From Mansonella perstans (taxonomy: Eukaryota > Nematoda > Chromadorea > Rhabditida > Onchocercidae), in NCBI GenBank assembly GCA_037074765.1, contig JBAMDO010000574.1, positions 682,001-746,000 of the forward strand: a stretch of 64,000 nt of DNA. The letters run 5' to 3'. Below, in pieces: positions 50,401 through 62,800 of this stretch (its first letter is position 1; each line of letters begins with the position of its first letter). A program made the position numbers and the translations under genes. The notes under the pieces were generated by a model. It saw nothing but the letters and a program-made list of their open reading frames with translations, did no database searches and was not told where the DNA came from.

Positions 50401-53326
50401 AGCAAATAATCCGATGGAGTATTAGAACTATACGGATTTTCGAAGTTATTGAAAATTCATCGAAATCATCAAAATGTTATGTGGAAAAGACTGAAAGAAT
50501 TTACTTTTTTGTATATTTTCAAAATCTGTTTTTGATTTCTATTTTCTGAACTCACTGTAGAAATCAAACCTATTTCAGGCATTTCGAAACGAAATGAACA
50601 AGATGCTAAATATATTTTGAGAGTTTCTTATGCAGAAGCAGCAGTTTTGCCTTGTGATGCATATGGTGAGCTACCATTATCTATCCAATGGTGGTTAGTT
50701 AGACCCGAAGTTTTGATTGGAAGTTATTATTTTGAAAATCGAACTATTATAATGAACTGGACTCGGGATAGTATTTATGAAATTATTCCTGGTGGACTCC
50801 TCCTTATCAGTATTGCTAAAAAAGAATTGGTCGAGCGATACAGATGTACGCTGTCAAATTTAAAAGTAGGCTTTTTACTCATGACAAAAAATGCTTTGCA
50901 ATAAAATTATTTATTTTCACTTCATTAATTTGAATTTTCCAAAATATTTTCTTTTTCTAAAATGCTTCATGTTTCATTGGTACAAAGCGAAAGTTTTTAA
51001 AAGCTTCTTATTATGAATTTACATTTTTAAAATTGAAAGAAACAAAGTGAGACATGTTTATGTCATCTTATTTAATGTTTTTATTATTCTGAATTGTTGA
51101 TGGGGAATCACTATATTGGTTTCTGATGTTATGGTTTTTCATTATCATTCGTAGTGTTGTGAATTATTCTCCCATCAAGTACCAATTTTACAATTTTATA
51201 GGGAAATGCTTCACAAATAGTACATTTCCGTTTGGATTACTCGTTTTGGTTCCATTTGGAGGTTGTGAAGTCGGTGTTTTGGGGAAGCATCCTTGCTGCA
51301 ATGATTACATGCGGCATTACTTTCATCTTTAATTTACTCTGGATTACCTGTCGACAAATTGGTTTATGGTGGATCAAAAGAATTGGTGAGCAGAAATATT
51401 TCTTCCCCACATCTGATTTTAATAGAACTATTATTTTATCCTTTTGTTATTTATATTATATGTGTTATTTTATATTACATGAACCTATTTCAGAGCGAAA
51501 TTCACAGGTTCGTGAAATGGTCGCTGCTGTAGAAAGATATAGACAGCGGCAAATGTCTGCGCTGTCTGAAACATATCATAAGAAATTGGAGCAAATACGA
51601 GATAACTATCGCCAACAGGTGATTACTAAACTGATAAATTGTGAGGAATATTAGTTGAAATGATTTTCTGAATGCTTGGCATTTAAGATATTCCATTTCT
51701 TTTATATAGTATATGAAGTTTCATAAAGAGATATTCGGTCATCGTATGAGCCAAAAATTATTTGAGTATTTCAGGTTGATCAGTTGTGTTCGTCCTATAC
51801 ATTACAGTCAGAGAGATTTCGTGATTATCGAGCAGCGCAAATGGAAAGTATGAATCAGCATTTAGAAAATATACGTGACAATTACAATCAGCAAGTAAGA
51901 ATAAATTATCTATAAAGTTATTGTTCTTGTAAAGAAAATAAGTTTATCTTAATTCAATTTATACCTTTTTGTTTAAATATCAGATAATGCATATCGTTAA
52001 TAAGAAAAACATAGTTTGAATTACTACAGTTTTTTCTATTATTTCAAAACGCTCCAATTTTTACTAAGTTTATGGTTCTATTATGACGATTGTTAGGTTT
52101 AATCGTCTTAAAAAATGTCCTAGAAGGGTTAGAAAATTCCGTTTATACATTCTGTTGTTAAATTCCTGATTTAGTTAAACATATACTGAATGTTTTATGG
52201 GGTGAGACTCCGGATAAATCGTATTTGTGGAGACAAATTTTGTAGTGCAAATTCAATACTTTAACTTCACTAGAAAACTTATTCTTGACACAAACTTATT
52301 CTTCAGCAGATTCCTGTATCAATTTTGAATCTTATCCAACTGAAACTTTTGTAAAGTTTCTTTACTAGCGGATAGAGCGAATGTCCCCGACTTTGCAGAT
52401 GTGCAAACTGCGAGATTATGGCTCGAAGCGAGTTGAACAACTCTGGGAAGGTTATGAACGTCAAGTAAATCGTCTCAGAATGTTCTCTTTACATCAACGT
52501 TTGGGTCTAATGCGTAAATACAAAGTGAAACAGCAATACCTGAATAAGCTTGTGGCAAAATTTGCTGATAACTCTTCTCAAACATTTATGAAACCAGCAA
52601 GTTTTATAAAAACTTTTATAGACCTAAGCAATAAAGCGGTAGATACTGAGCTGCGAACAATCTCATTCCATACAAGAACGAGTCGAAGTTCAACGCGTTA
52701 TTTTGTCTGTCATTTTTTTGTTCTTGAGGCTAACTTGGAGAATAGGGCGAGTGAACTTGCCACTGAAAGGCCTCGCACCATTTCAAAATTCAATACAATT
52801 TTTATTTTGTGGTTAACAAAATTTGCATGAAATTCTTTTTTTTTTTTATTATAGCATCCAGAAGTTATCTTGACGGATTCAGTGCATGAATTAAGCATTC
52901 AAACGCATCGACGACTCGGTTCATTCCATTCTCTTCCGGAACATATATCGCGCGAGGATGACATTCCAGAGACTGTACAATTCGGAATCCAGAAATTTAA
53001 TGATCAGAAACTACTGATCTCAGATGCCTATGATACTAATCACGATGCACCTTGCTGTTCGAAACAACTTCAGGTCTCTTTCATATTAATTGTTGGTGGG
53101 AATATGTTAAAACTTTTCAACCAAGCGGAAATGGAGATTGGATATGAGCTAATTTGATTTAATCGTTTAACCCCTGGAGCAATTAATTGTTCTCATATTT
53201 GCAGCGAATCAGATACCAAAGTTGTAAAGAACTGGATTTTTATTGTAGGGTAAAAAAGGATCAAATATGTTGGAGATAACAGCACTTCGTCAACGTAATT
53301 CATTATTAAATGTGGATAACGAATGA
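47410..53326 (+). CDS. LRR-Ig single-pass membrane protein with cytoplasmic hendecad repeat
   Basis: Thirteen exons: 47410-47535, 47778-47933, 48126-48452, 48836-49135, 49625-49743, 49928-50170, 50579-50865, 51202-51385, 51494-51618, 51775-51894, 52369-52704, 52855-53073 and 53249-53326, about 870 aa. Order of parts: signal peptide (LLICIQVCISLVFC); Cys-rich LRR cap (CQKYGCICVNNTITC); leucine-rich repeats (LRVLNLSRN, LQIVDLSHNRL, LQHLNLSFN, AISLDLSSNGL, LEDLNLSNN); LRR C-cap (NNWSCNNCLNKW); one Ig domain (VLPCDAYGELPLSIQWW ... RYRCTLSN); a membrane helix (VFWGSILAAMITCGITFIF); then about 290 cytoplasmic residues with an 11-residue repeat of RDNYRQQVDQL type. Extracellular LRR plus Ig suggests cell-surface recognition or adhesion; C. 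elegans iglr genes share this layout, but a one-to-one ortholog is not claimed. Odd: the junction 49743/49928 does not keep frame (phase 2 meets phase 1), so an exon boundary is wrong there or a small exon is missed. The acceptor at 48126 and donor at 52704 are also tentative. Confidence 0.8.
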
Positions 53327-53996
53327 AACAACATGACTGTCAACCTTAACGACGAAAGGGAATCTTTATGTAACGATAGTAGCATACCTTTCAAGTAATA
53401 AATCTTTCATTACTTTCATTTTGTCCTTACTATCTTTAACTTTATAAGTGAATATGTTACTCTCAACATTTCACTTCACAGAAGTTGCGGTTTTTTTTCA
53501 ATTTTCTACTCAATGTAAATTTCCTTTATCTTTTCTGATTGATAGATTTTCTAAGACTGGAAATGAATTGCATTAAAAGTCAGCTTGTTCATGTAATTGC
53601 TATATTTCCAAAAGTTGAATGTTTTTATTTGCAAAATCGTTGAAAAATTTGAAAACTTTGCAAATCGTTGTTATATATTTATATTATACTCTTATACAGC
53701 CAGGTTTGTTAGACTGTTTGTTCAGATTCATTTTGTTTCACCTTACTGAAATAAAAAGATGTAATAGGGTCCATAAAGCGGAAAGTCTTTATGATTACTG
53801 AAGTAGTATAAAGAAATGTAGACAGAAAGGTTTTTTACAAAAAAAAAAGACTAATTCTTGAATGCTGCAGTTTGTAAGAAAGAGAAAGTAAAAGGAGGGA
53901 TGAAATGACAACAGGCAAATGAATAAGGACATGTCGACAAAGTAAAAAAATTTACCTTTGCTGGAAGTGAGATCATCCACAATGTAAAAGAGTTAC

Positions 53997-54158
53997 CTTT
54001 ATTGGACTGGAAATTTTGTAACATGGAATCCACTCCGCTGGCCATTTGGATACTATAAGATTTGATGAAGCATCAGGTCGTAGTTGTTGACTGGTGTGTC
54101 GAGTGATGATAATGATACCTGGGCTCGTCGAGGATGGAATTGGACGCTGTGGCGGTTG
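53997..54158 (-). other. Unassigned exon-like stretch (minus strand)
   Basis: Read on the minus strand this gives QPPQRPIPSSTSPGIIIITR, then HTSQQLRPDASSNLI and SKWPAEWIPCYKISSPIK, followed by GTAACT, a good 5' splice site at 53996. GC is higher than its surroundings. I do not recognise the product and see no upstream or downstream partner exon with certainty. It could belong to an unannotated minus-strand gene or be a relic. Confidence 0.3.
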
Positions 54159-55209
54159 ATTTAATATCTTTTATAGTAACATTGACTAGTATATACAACA
54201 AAGGATTTGGTGTGATCTTAGACAATTGATGAGTATTTAGAAATGATTGTCCTTTTATAGGTATGTAAAGGAAGAATTACATGTGAGTGGATTGGGAGCA
54301 TGAGCTCAATCGCTACAGTAAGTGCTTTTTCTACTACTGCAAGCATGATGATTTAGACTATGAGATAATAAGGAAGGAAAATTTTACAAAGTACAAAAAA
54401 AGGCTTTGTGCATTATTGTAGAGATGATGATCTGAACCGCGAGAAAAATTCAAACATTACCACCACTAATTACAGCTACAACATTAAAATCATCCATCAG
54501 AAAGCTACAAAAATCATTCAATTAAAACATTGGGAGGAAAATTCGCTTTGATTTTTCCCGACAACGCATGGCTTCTAGTGGAAAAGTTAAGCTATTTAGT
54601 ACAAGAACGAAGGAAAGTAAGGAGTGTGGTGCAGTTTTTTGGAGAAAACCTATGTAATCGATGATATTTACTCATGAAATGTTACGCAGATAATTTTTAA
54701 GTTTTGCTGTTTGTTGGTGCATTGTTGTTGTGTTCGTTGTTGTTTGCTTAAATTTGATACTACAATTTAACCAATTTAATTTTTAATGAAAATTCAGAAG
54801 TTTTATTTCTGAATTTTCAAGTCAAAGTTGAGTAGATATTTTTATAAAAGAAAAAAAATACATAGAGATGACTTTGATGCAAACACTGTAAGCAATGCAT
54901 AAGATTAGACAGTGCTCGAAAAAAAAAAAAAAAACAACGGATTTTGAACTTTCAGTCAAAAAATCAACTTGAATCGTTTCTTTAATCTGTTGAATAGAAA
55001 TAATTAGTAGCAGTTTGTTTCCGAAGAGGAGATGGATGGGAACAAAGAATATTTCATCGGCTACTTTGTTGAGAATTTTTACAGCAATTCAAAACGACTA
55101 TAAATGATGACAACTATATGTGAAGATTAAATTGAGAGAAATAGCTCATAGTATATGCTCCTTTCCAAATTAATCATATTTTAAGTGATCTTTTGTGAAC
55201 TTTCATTTT

Positions 55210-55561
55210 TTAAACTTCCATTCTTATTACTTTGTTGAAAATTACCCTTGCAATTTCATTAAATAAATCAATCCACTTCAAAATGATGGATGGTTGCTTT
55301 TTGGAGAACCACCAAGAACACCTATTAACCATTGGATCATTTCTTGTGATTGATCCTTGCCATATGTTATATGTCAGGCCAGAGTTGCTTCTTGTGATGT
55401 TCTTCATACCTGTACATAGCTTCCGTAATACTTCATTCATTATGTGTTGTGGGAGTAAGATTCAAAATATTCGTTCTCCAATCGACATTGCTTCCCTGCC
55501 TACTCGGAAACTTCTTCTTCTTCTTCTCCTGATCTTCCCTTTCTTATCATTGTTCCATTAA
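55210..55561. other. Open on both strands, unassigned
   Basis: The plus frame 55232-55561 (109 codons) and minus frame 55210-55440 (76 codons) overlap. The minus frame (NDPMVNRCSWWFSKKQPSII, then LKWIDLFNEIARVIFNK) looks somewhat more protein-like. The plus frame ends in a run of Leu from a CTT repeat at 55509-55530. No family is recognised; a transposon remnant or lost exon is possible. Confidence 0.25.
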
Positions 55562-56869
55562 AATAGTATCTGAAATCAAGAGAAGAAGATTTCTCAACCA
55601 CTTTATGCTTATATCATATTCTTAAAATTTAGTAAAAATGTGATTTTCATAAGCCGCCATTATTTTTCATTGTTGATAGGTTCATTTTTTCGGTTCATGT
55701 TAATAAAAAAAAATTGTTTGGCAAGATTTATGAGCAAGTGTTAAGTGTAGTGTTAAGTGTGTACATTTGAAGGTAAAACTAAGCTAATAAATACCAGTAA
55801 AATATGGATAAGGAAATTAAGGATCAAGTTTTGCAGAGGGCTACTGCATATTGCATCAATATTTCTCTAAAATTTGATGCCTTACTCTAGAATCTTTGAT
55901 TTTCTACAAGGAACTAAATCCTTAATTTTTTTTCTGGAGGCAATTATGATATTTGCAATCTTAAAAAAGGGAACAAGAAATAGTACTTCTTTTCCATATT
56001 TAAAAGTGAGATTAGCATGGGTAGTTAAAGATCAATTTCAAATTCTTAAACACTTATTTACATTAATTTTTAAAGCTGGAAGATATGGTTAGAGCTGTGC
56101 AAATCATTTGTATTGATGTATATGTAAGTGTTTAAAAGCCAAACATCAGGTGACGAGGTACAAAGCATCTCCGAGTTATATTATGGAATAGTGAAGAGGG
56201 TAGTTAGACTGTTGATAGTTAGATAAATGTCTAACCGAACAAAGTCTTTTGCAATTCAAATCCAAATGTTTCAGTGTTCCTCGTTTGATTTAAAGCCATA
56301 AACTTTCGGGTAAAATATTTCTAACTCATTAAAATTGCTCCTTTCAACTTTCTTTCAAACAAATGATGTTGTATTAGTAATACTTCATTATTTTTAATTA
56401 GAACTTCGAGCAAAGTTCGAACTAAAACAAATCAATTCTAAGAAAATATCAAAACTAAAAATTCACTGATTATCTGTGGTAGAACAAAAAATTCAATTTG
56501 AATGTCCCACAAAATGAGTTATTTTTGTGAAAGATTTTGTAAGCATGATTATGCAGAAGAGGGAAAAGTTGAAGTCCATTTTGAGTGCAAGTTTTATTAC
56601 ACTTTTCTTGAAAACAACACAATCAATTATTCATCATAAAGTAGTTCTTACTCGTTATCTAAGTTATTGCATTCTTATGCGATGCTAAATTCGCAACTTT
56701 CTCTTCCTTCCGCTTGACTATACATTGCTTCTCTTAGCTGAAATCACTTGAGAATTTTTTCACATGCATACCTGTAGTCTTGCATTATAACATCTTTAAA
56801 AATGAATTTTTCATGCTTGTAGAACGAACCGGTTGGTGCGTTAATTTCTTCCTGCATTCAGGAAATATA

Positions 56870-59800
56870 ATGGACAAATCGGGAATTACAGAGAATGAAG
56901 CAGATGAATCGGATTCCACATCTGATGATTCCAACTATCACAAGTCATTGCGTAAAGGGAGAAGTGCAACTATGTCACCCGCAACGGGAACTCGTTTCAG
57001 GCATCACTCCAAGAGCAGGTTTAATTTTCAATATGTGGAGAGGCGTTCCTTTCCGGAAAGCAGTCTATTACAAAAATAATTGTAAAAATGCTGAAAATTT
57101 TCCAAGTAATTTTCAGCATTTTCCAGCGACAGCAGCAGCTGATTTGTATTCCTACTAAAAAATCGAGTTTATGTTTTAAAAATGTAACTTCTAAATATTC
57201 TTAATTTTTGTTCAGTTATTTGATCGTAGGTTAAAGACATTTTATAGAAGACCGAGCCTAACTCTTAAAGAAACATAAGTCTATATCACGCGAAATAACG
57301 CTATTTGTTTCTCAAGAATAGTCTTTCAAGTTCAGAACAAAATAAAGTGTACTATGCCAACTGCATGAGCTAATTCTAAAGTGATCAATCTAATGAAATC
57401 GAATTTTGAATCAATTAGGCGAAGTAAGTTTGTACTTCCAGTTATATGGAATTTCCAGTAATGTTTTAGTAGTTGCAATAATTTGTCATCGAAAAAATTC
57501 ATTGCGGAAATCTTATGACGTTAATATATATTTGAATCGTCATTATTCTTAAATGAATGCTTTTATATGAGTCATTAACCTGCCAAAACTAATTATGAAC
57601 ATGGCGAAATATCTTTTAAATTATTGCATCGATGCTAATAAAAATTACAAGTAATTTTATTATTAATGTGAATAAATAAGTTCAGGCGACGTTCTGAAAT
57701 GAATTTGATAACTCACAAGCAGGCTCCATCGCTTAGGCAATCTGATGGATCATGTATGTTAATAAAATTTTCGAAGAAAATGTTAGCATCAAATTTTAGT
57801 CTTCGAATTTCAAATTTCTTCTGGAAAATCAAGAATTTAGAACATAAACAAAGCTTAAGATGCTTTAGTAATAATGCTTCGCAAAGTTGGCATGTATTCT
57901 CCTTAATTTAACAGTTAGCAGTATTTTTTTGTTAGGCTGAGAAGAATACGAAGGAAAAAATGAATCATTCATTGAATTTTGGATAATTTTTTAATTCTTC
58001 AGACATATCGCCAAGATATGAACATAGAGACAATTTACGGAAAACAAACAGTATGCCAAGCTTTGAACAAACACAGCAAGTAAACATTTATGCACTTTCA
58101 AATGCTTTTTTATTATCAATAAGTTTCCCGAAATTGAGCGTTTTTTGTAACTGATAATATCGAACGTTATGATTGTGTGATGCTTTACGTTTTTTGGTCA
58201 AGACGTAAGAAATTAATGTCTTTATGGATAGTGGAAATATTGAAATTATTTGAATATTTTTCTGAAAACTTTATAACTGTTTGCGTCAAACACTTTTAGG
58301 CACATATGGAAGCTATATGCAAGTTGCTGGATTTATTCCCAATTTCTCCTTGCAATCAAAGTTCAAGTTCTCATGAGGTTGATAAGTTGATTTTGCAAAA
58401 AGATGCTGTTTTAAATGGAACAAAAAGTAAATATATTCGAGAAAATAGAAATAAAAAATCTAAGCAGAGAGATTATTTGCACAAATAAATAGTCTCTATT
58501 CCATTTTGCAAATTTTGCCACTGAAACATACAAAGAAAATTATTTAAGGTCTGGCAGTCTCATAGACAGAATTTAGCACCAAAAATGGATGAATCAGAAT
58601 CCGAAGATGATATGATTAATACAGATATTGAAGAGTTGCGTGATGCAGCTCAAAGTATCCAGTCGCTACAACGTGTTTTGAAGGTCCCATCAGAATCAAC
58701 GAATATAAACAGTAACTTTCTACATTAATAAATGATTTGAAATATTTGAAAAAATATCTTCAGCTTGATATTATGGACAAAGTAAATAAAGTAAATATCA
58801 GACATTTATTGATATATGTACAGTTATTCTTTATGCCCAAATTCATTATTGCTCAATTTGGAATTTGCAGTTTTAGGAAAACTTCATTGAAATAAGGCAT
58901 ATTGAAAATATTGTTGCTTTTAGATACTTAATTTGTTGAAGCCAATAATTTCTAGTCTATTCGGGAGAAACTTCTTTGTCATACTTAATCCAATTAGATA
59001 AAATCACAACTGAATCAGTTTTACAGTAAGCATGCAAGTTCCACTTCTTCGATTCTATTTGTGCTTCCTTGACGAATGTTTTTACTTTAATTAGAAGTAA
59101 TATGCATATTAAGTCTATTACACCCATCTTATTAAACTCTTTAATTAACTAATTAATTTGTTTTGTCGCATGTTACTGTTATAATTTTTCTCTATTTCCA
59201 GTCGAAATGGTTGATAGGCGAACCGATTGTCCAGTGGAGGGAGATTCTAGCTCAGAAAGTCCTCGTCAATCTGGTATTGCATCCAGATTAGGCGGTCATC
59301 CACGCGGAGTCATTCAATTTCTCCCGTCAGCGAAGCAGACTGAATTTTTCCCAACAATGGATACGTACAACACGTATAACAAAAATAGAACGGATAAGAA
59401 AAGTCTGTTGCGGCGAAAAACTTCTCTCCCAGAAATATATCATCAGGTTATTTTGGTTTTGAAAACTTGTCCTTAATTCTAATAATTAGCTGGGTTTGGT
59501 CTGGTAGTTGGTTAAAAGCCTACTAGAAGTTTTTCAAAAGGTACTCATAGAATTCATAACAAACATAATTGCGACAATTCTTTCATTTATTTCAGGTATG
59601 TAATTCTAGTGATATTATTCGACCGAAGTCAGTGAAGTACATTTTTGTTCTCTCACTTTTGAACATTTATTTACTATTTATGAAGAAATAATACTGGGAC
59701 AAAACTCGATAAACGAAATTTTTTGTACATATAATTGAAAGGCAGGGTTTTCCCGTCAAGTAGAAAAACAAACGTTAATGTTTGCTTCATTGCAGAAAGG

Positions 59801-62800
59801 ATATTTGTCAATTTTTTTAAGGAATATCTTTGGCAGTTTAACCTGTTGATATCAGAAATTTTTAGAAGTCCTTATAAGGGTGGTCGATGGTCATTTCGTA
59901 CTGGCACTCCAGCTCTTCAATATTCATCGAAAAATGCTGAACTCATGGAACAAAAAGCGCCCATGGACTTATTAACTGGTGTTAGCCGATTCTCAAAACT
60001 ACTGAAATCATTGCGTGCTTCCAGACAAAATTCTCCGGAACCTCAAACTTCTAACTCATGGTAAAATTTCATGAAGCCTCACTAATTCACACAGTTTCAA
60101 ATTTTATGAAAAGGAGAATTCTGAATGGAAACAATTGAATAAGAAAAAATTCGTTCTAGTAGTTTAATAAGAATATCTCGTGGAGGATGCATATTTGTGT
60201 ATGTGATAAGATGTATCAACTATTTGTAACTTAATTTTCCTTAAGCTATAAACAGCTGAAGTATTTGTATTTCATTTCCAATGTTTTTTGGAGATGATGA
60301 TTTCGTTGATACATGTTGATACTGGAAAGAATTCATCGAATTTCAAGGAATGAAATTGCAGGAATCCTTTGATTTATACAAAACCTTCTAGCGGTTTAAC
60401 CAATCCAATGATGCAAGCTGATCTTTTACTTTGGAGCAAACGTTCTCGATCATCGATTCGAAGACATAATGATGTCCGCAATATGGCTATTAGGGAACTT
60501 TGCGATACTGAAAAAACATTCATTGAAGACTTGGAATATCTCATTCAGGTTCACATAAAGTTGACCAGTTCATTAATAGCTTAAAATTTAAATCTGAAGA
60601 TAATCCAGTTTAGAGTGAGAATGTTAAAAAAAATGAAAAGCCTTATGGATTAATTTTTTCCTTATTTTTAACGACTGTAGTGGATGCCCTTATCGTTGCA
60701 CTGATTTTGATTACCACTTTCTCTTTATTATTGGTCACTTATAGAAATACATGCGACCTCTACGGCAACCTCTGGAATGCACGTTGATAGACCCTGTTTT
60801 GGTTGATAAAATTTTTTACAAGATTCCAGAAATCCTAATTCACCATCAGGTTGTTTTTTCTAAAGTTGTTCTCATTGTTTCAGTAGTACTGTTTTGTGTT
60901 TCTTAATTTCAATCTTTTCCTGATCCTAATTAGCTATTAAATAATTAGCCTTATTGTTCAGCCTCACATATTTACTTTTTTGAAGCTTGAGATTTGAAAA
61001 AATTAACTTTTTTGTCGACTTTTAAAATTTAATTATTACATGAATTTAAAATGAATTACCTTAAATACCTTTAATTATTTTATAATTTAATTCCTTCCAA
61101 ATCTAATTTTGGAATGCTAAATTAAAATTCGTTTTTTGTATTTTTTCACAATCTTAAAACTTTCTCCGCAATTTTCAGCACTTTCTGGCAGCATTATGCG
61201 ATAAACTAAATGCATTTCAAACAGATACGAGAATCGGTGATGTGCTTCTTTCTCATGTATGTTAAATTTAATTAAGAAAGAGCAATTTAATCCTGTTTTT
61301 TAAAAATTTATACTTTGGCAATAATGTGTTACTTAATGAAGTGTTATGCAATAGAAATAAATATTGAAAATAGTAAGTTTCTAATCAAGAAATTTTCTAA
61401 TCATTCTGGCAGCGATTAGCTTAGGCTGGAGAAAATTAGAGTGAGCATGATGATCAATCCCGTCATTCCAGTAATGCTGCTTTTACTTTTAAAACTTTTT
61501 GTAATAAGCATGAAGATTTTCAGTTTCAAAAGCAGTCGATGATTGATACATACATTGCCTTCGTCGATAATTTTAAGTTTTCTAAGAAAAGTATAAAACA
61601 AGCACGTGAGCGTCCTGCATTCGAAAAGTATTATATGGCAAGTTAAAATGCTCTTATAGTTGAAAAGAGGAAAGGTCAATGTCAAGTTAAAGTTCAATAT
61701 TTATTATGCTTTTATTTCTTAATAAAGCGTGAAAAAGGAAGCAAAATAACACCTATACTGATAATGTAGCCAGCAGGAAACACTTAATCAAGTTTAGCTC
61801 AATATCCCTTCTAGTGTTTTTTTCCTTTAAGCTTAAAAAATTCTAGAGATCAGATCGAAACTTAGGATTCAAGTTCTTGTTATTTGGAAAAATAGTGTGA
61901 CAGTGTTTTTTTAGCGATGTCGACGAGATCATCGGAATAAACTGGATTTGGATTCTTTGCTTATTTCACCAATACAACGCGTTCCACGTTATGAATTAAT
62001 TGTAAAGGTATTATATGGCAAGTTAAAATGTTCTTATAGTTGAAAAGAGGAAAAGTTCAATATTTAGTATGCTTTTATTTCTTGATTTTAAATTATTGTA
62101 AAGATTGAAATTCCTGCACTTTCAACATTTTACAAAGTTCATAAATTTAAGCACTGAGAGGTTTGTGTATTATCGATTTCTCTCAGACATTCGACAGAGC
62201 AAACACATTTCTTTGAATCTATTGTGAGATAGTCAAAGAACTTAACTTTGCTTGAGACTCGTTGCAGCAAATAATCAAGCATACATCCGTGGAGCATGCT
62301 GATTATGATAGCTTGTTACTGGCTCAAAAATACGTTCATGAACTAGCAACTAAAATTAATCGCCAGAAAGAGCAAAGTGAAGAAATGGAGCAACGGTTAC
62401 GTGAAATTGAAGCGATTGTTGATGGTCTCGATGATGTTAGTATTACAGGCAGTTATTCGAGTTTCCGTCTTTAAAATTTGATAAATTGGATAAATGAATT
62501 TTCAGTTAGTGACAACTGGACGATCTTTTAATCGCTATGATGTTGTAACGGTTCTGGGTATAAAGCAAAACAAGCAGCGCTGTCTATTTCTAATGTCTGA
62601 TCAGATTATCGTAACAAATGTGAGGAGGAAATCATCACCATCGTAAGTGCTTGTTTCAAATTCAATAAAGCACAAAATTTTTGATTTTGCAAGTTCGAAA
62701 TAGAAAATATCAATATTATTAGAGCAAGAATTTCTGAACTTTTTTCTATCTGCAAATTTTTATTCATGGATAATTTTTGAAAATAATTGGAATTCATTCG

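Larger units (their letters stand above)
53327..56869. other. Region between the LRR-Ig and RhoGEF genes
   Basis: About 3.5 kb, AT-rich, containing poly-A runs, one minus-strand exon-like stretch at 53997-54158 and an open region on both strands near 55210-55560, both listed separately. A plus-strand ATGAGCTCAATCGCTACA followed by GTAAGTG at 54301 could be a remote first exon of the RhoGEF gene, but nothing confirms this. Confidence 0.4.

Noticed and set aside
61416..61697. 93-codon minus frame inside the RhoGEF gene
   Set aside because: It is antisense to a clear DH-domain exon (61524-61637).
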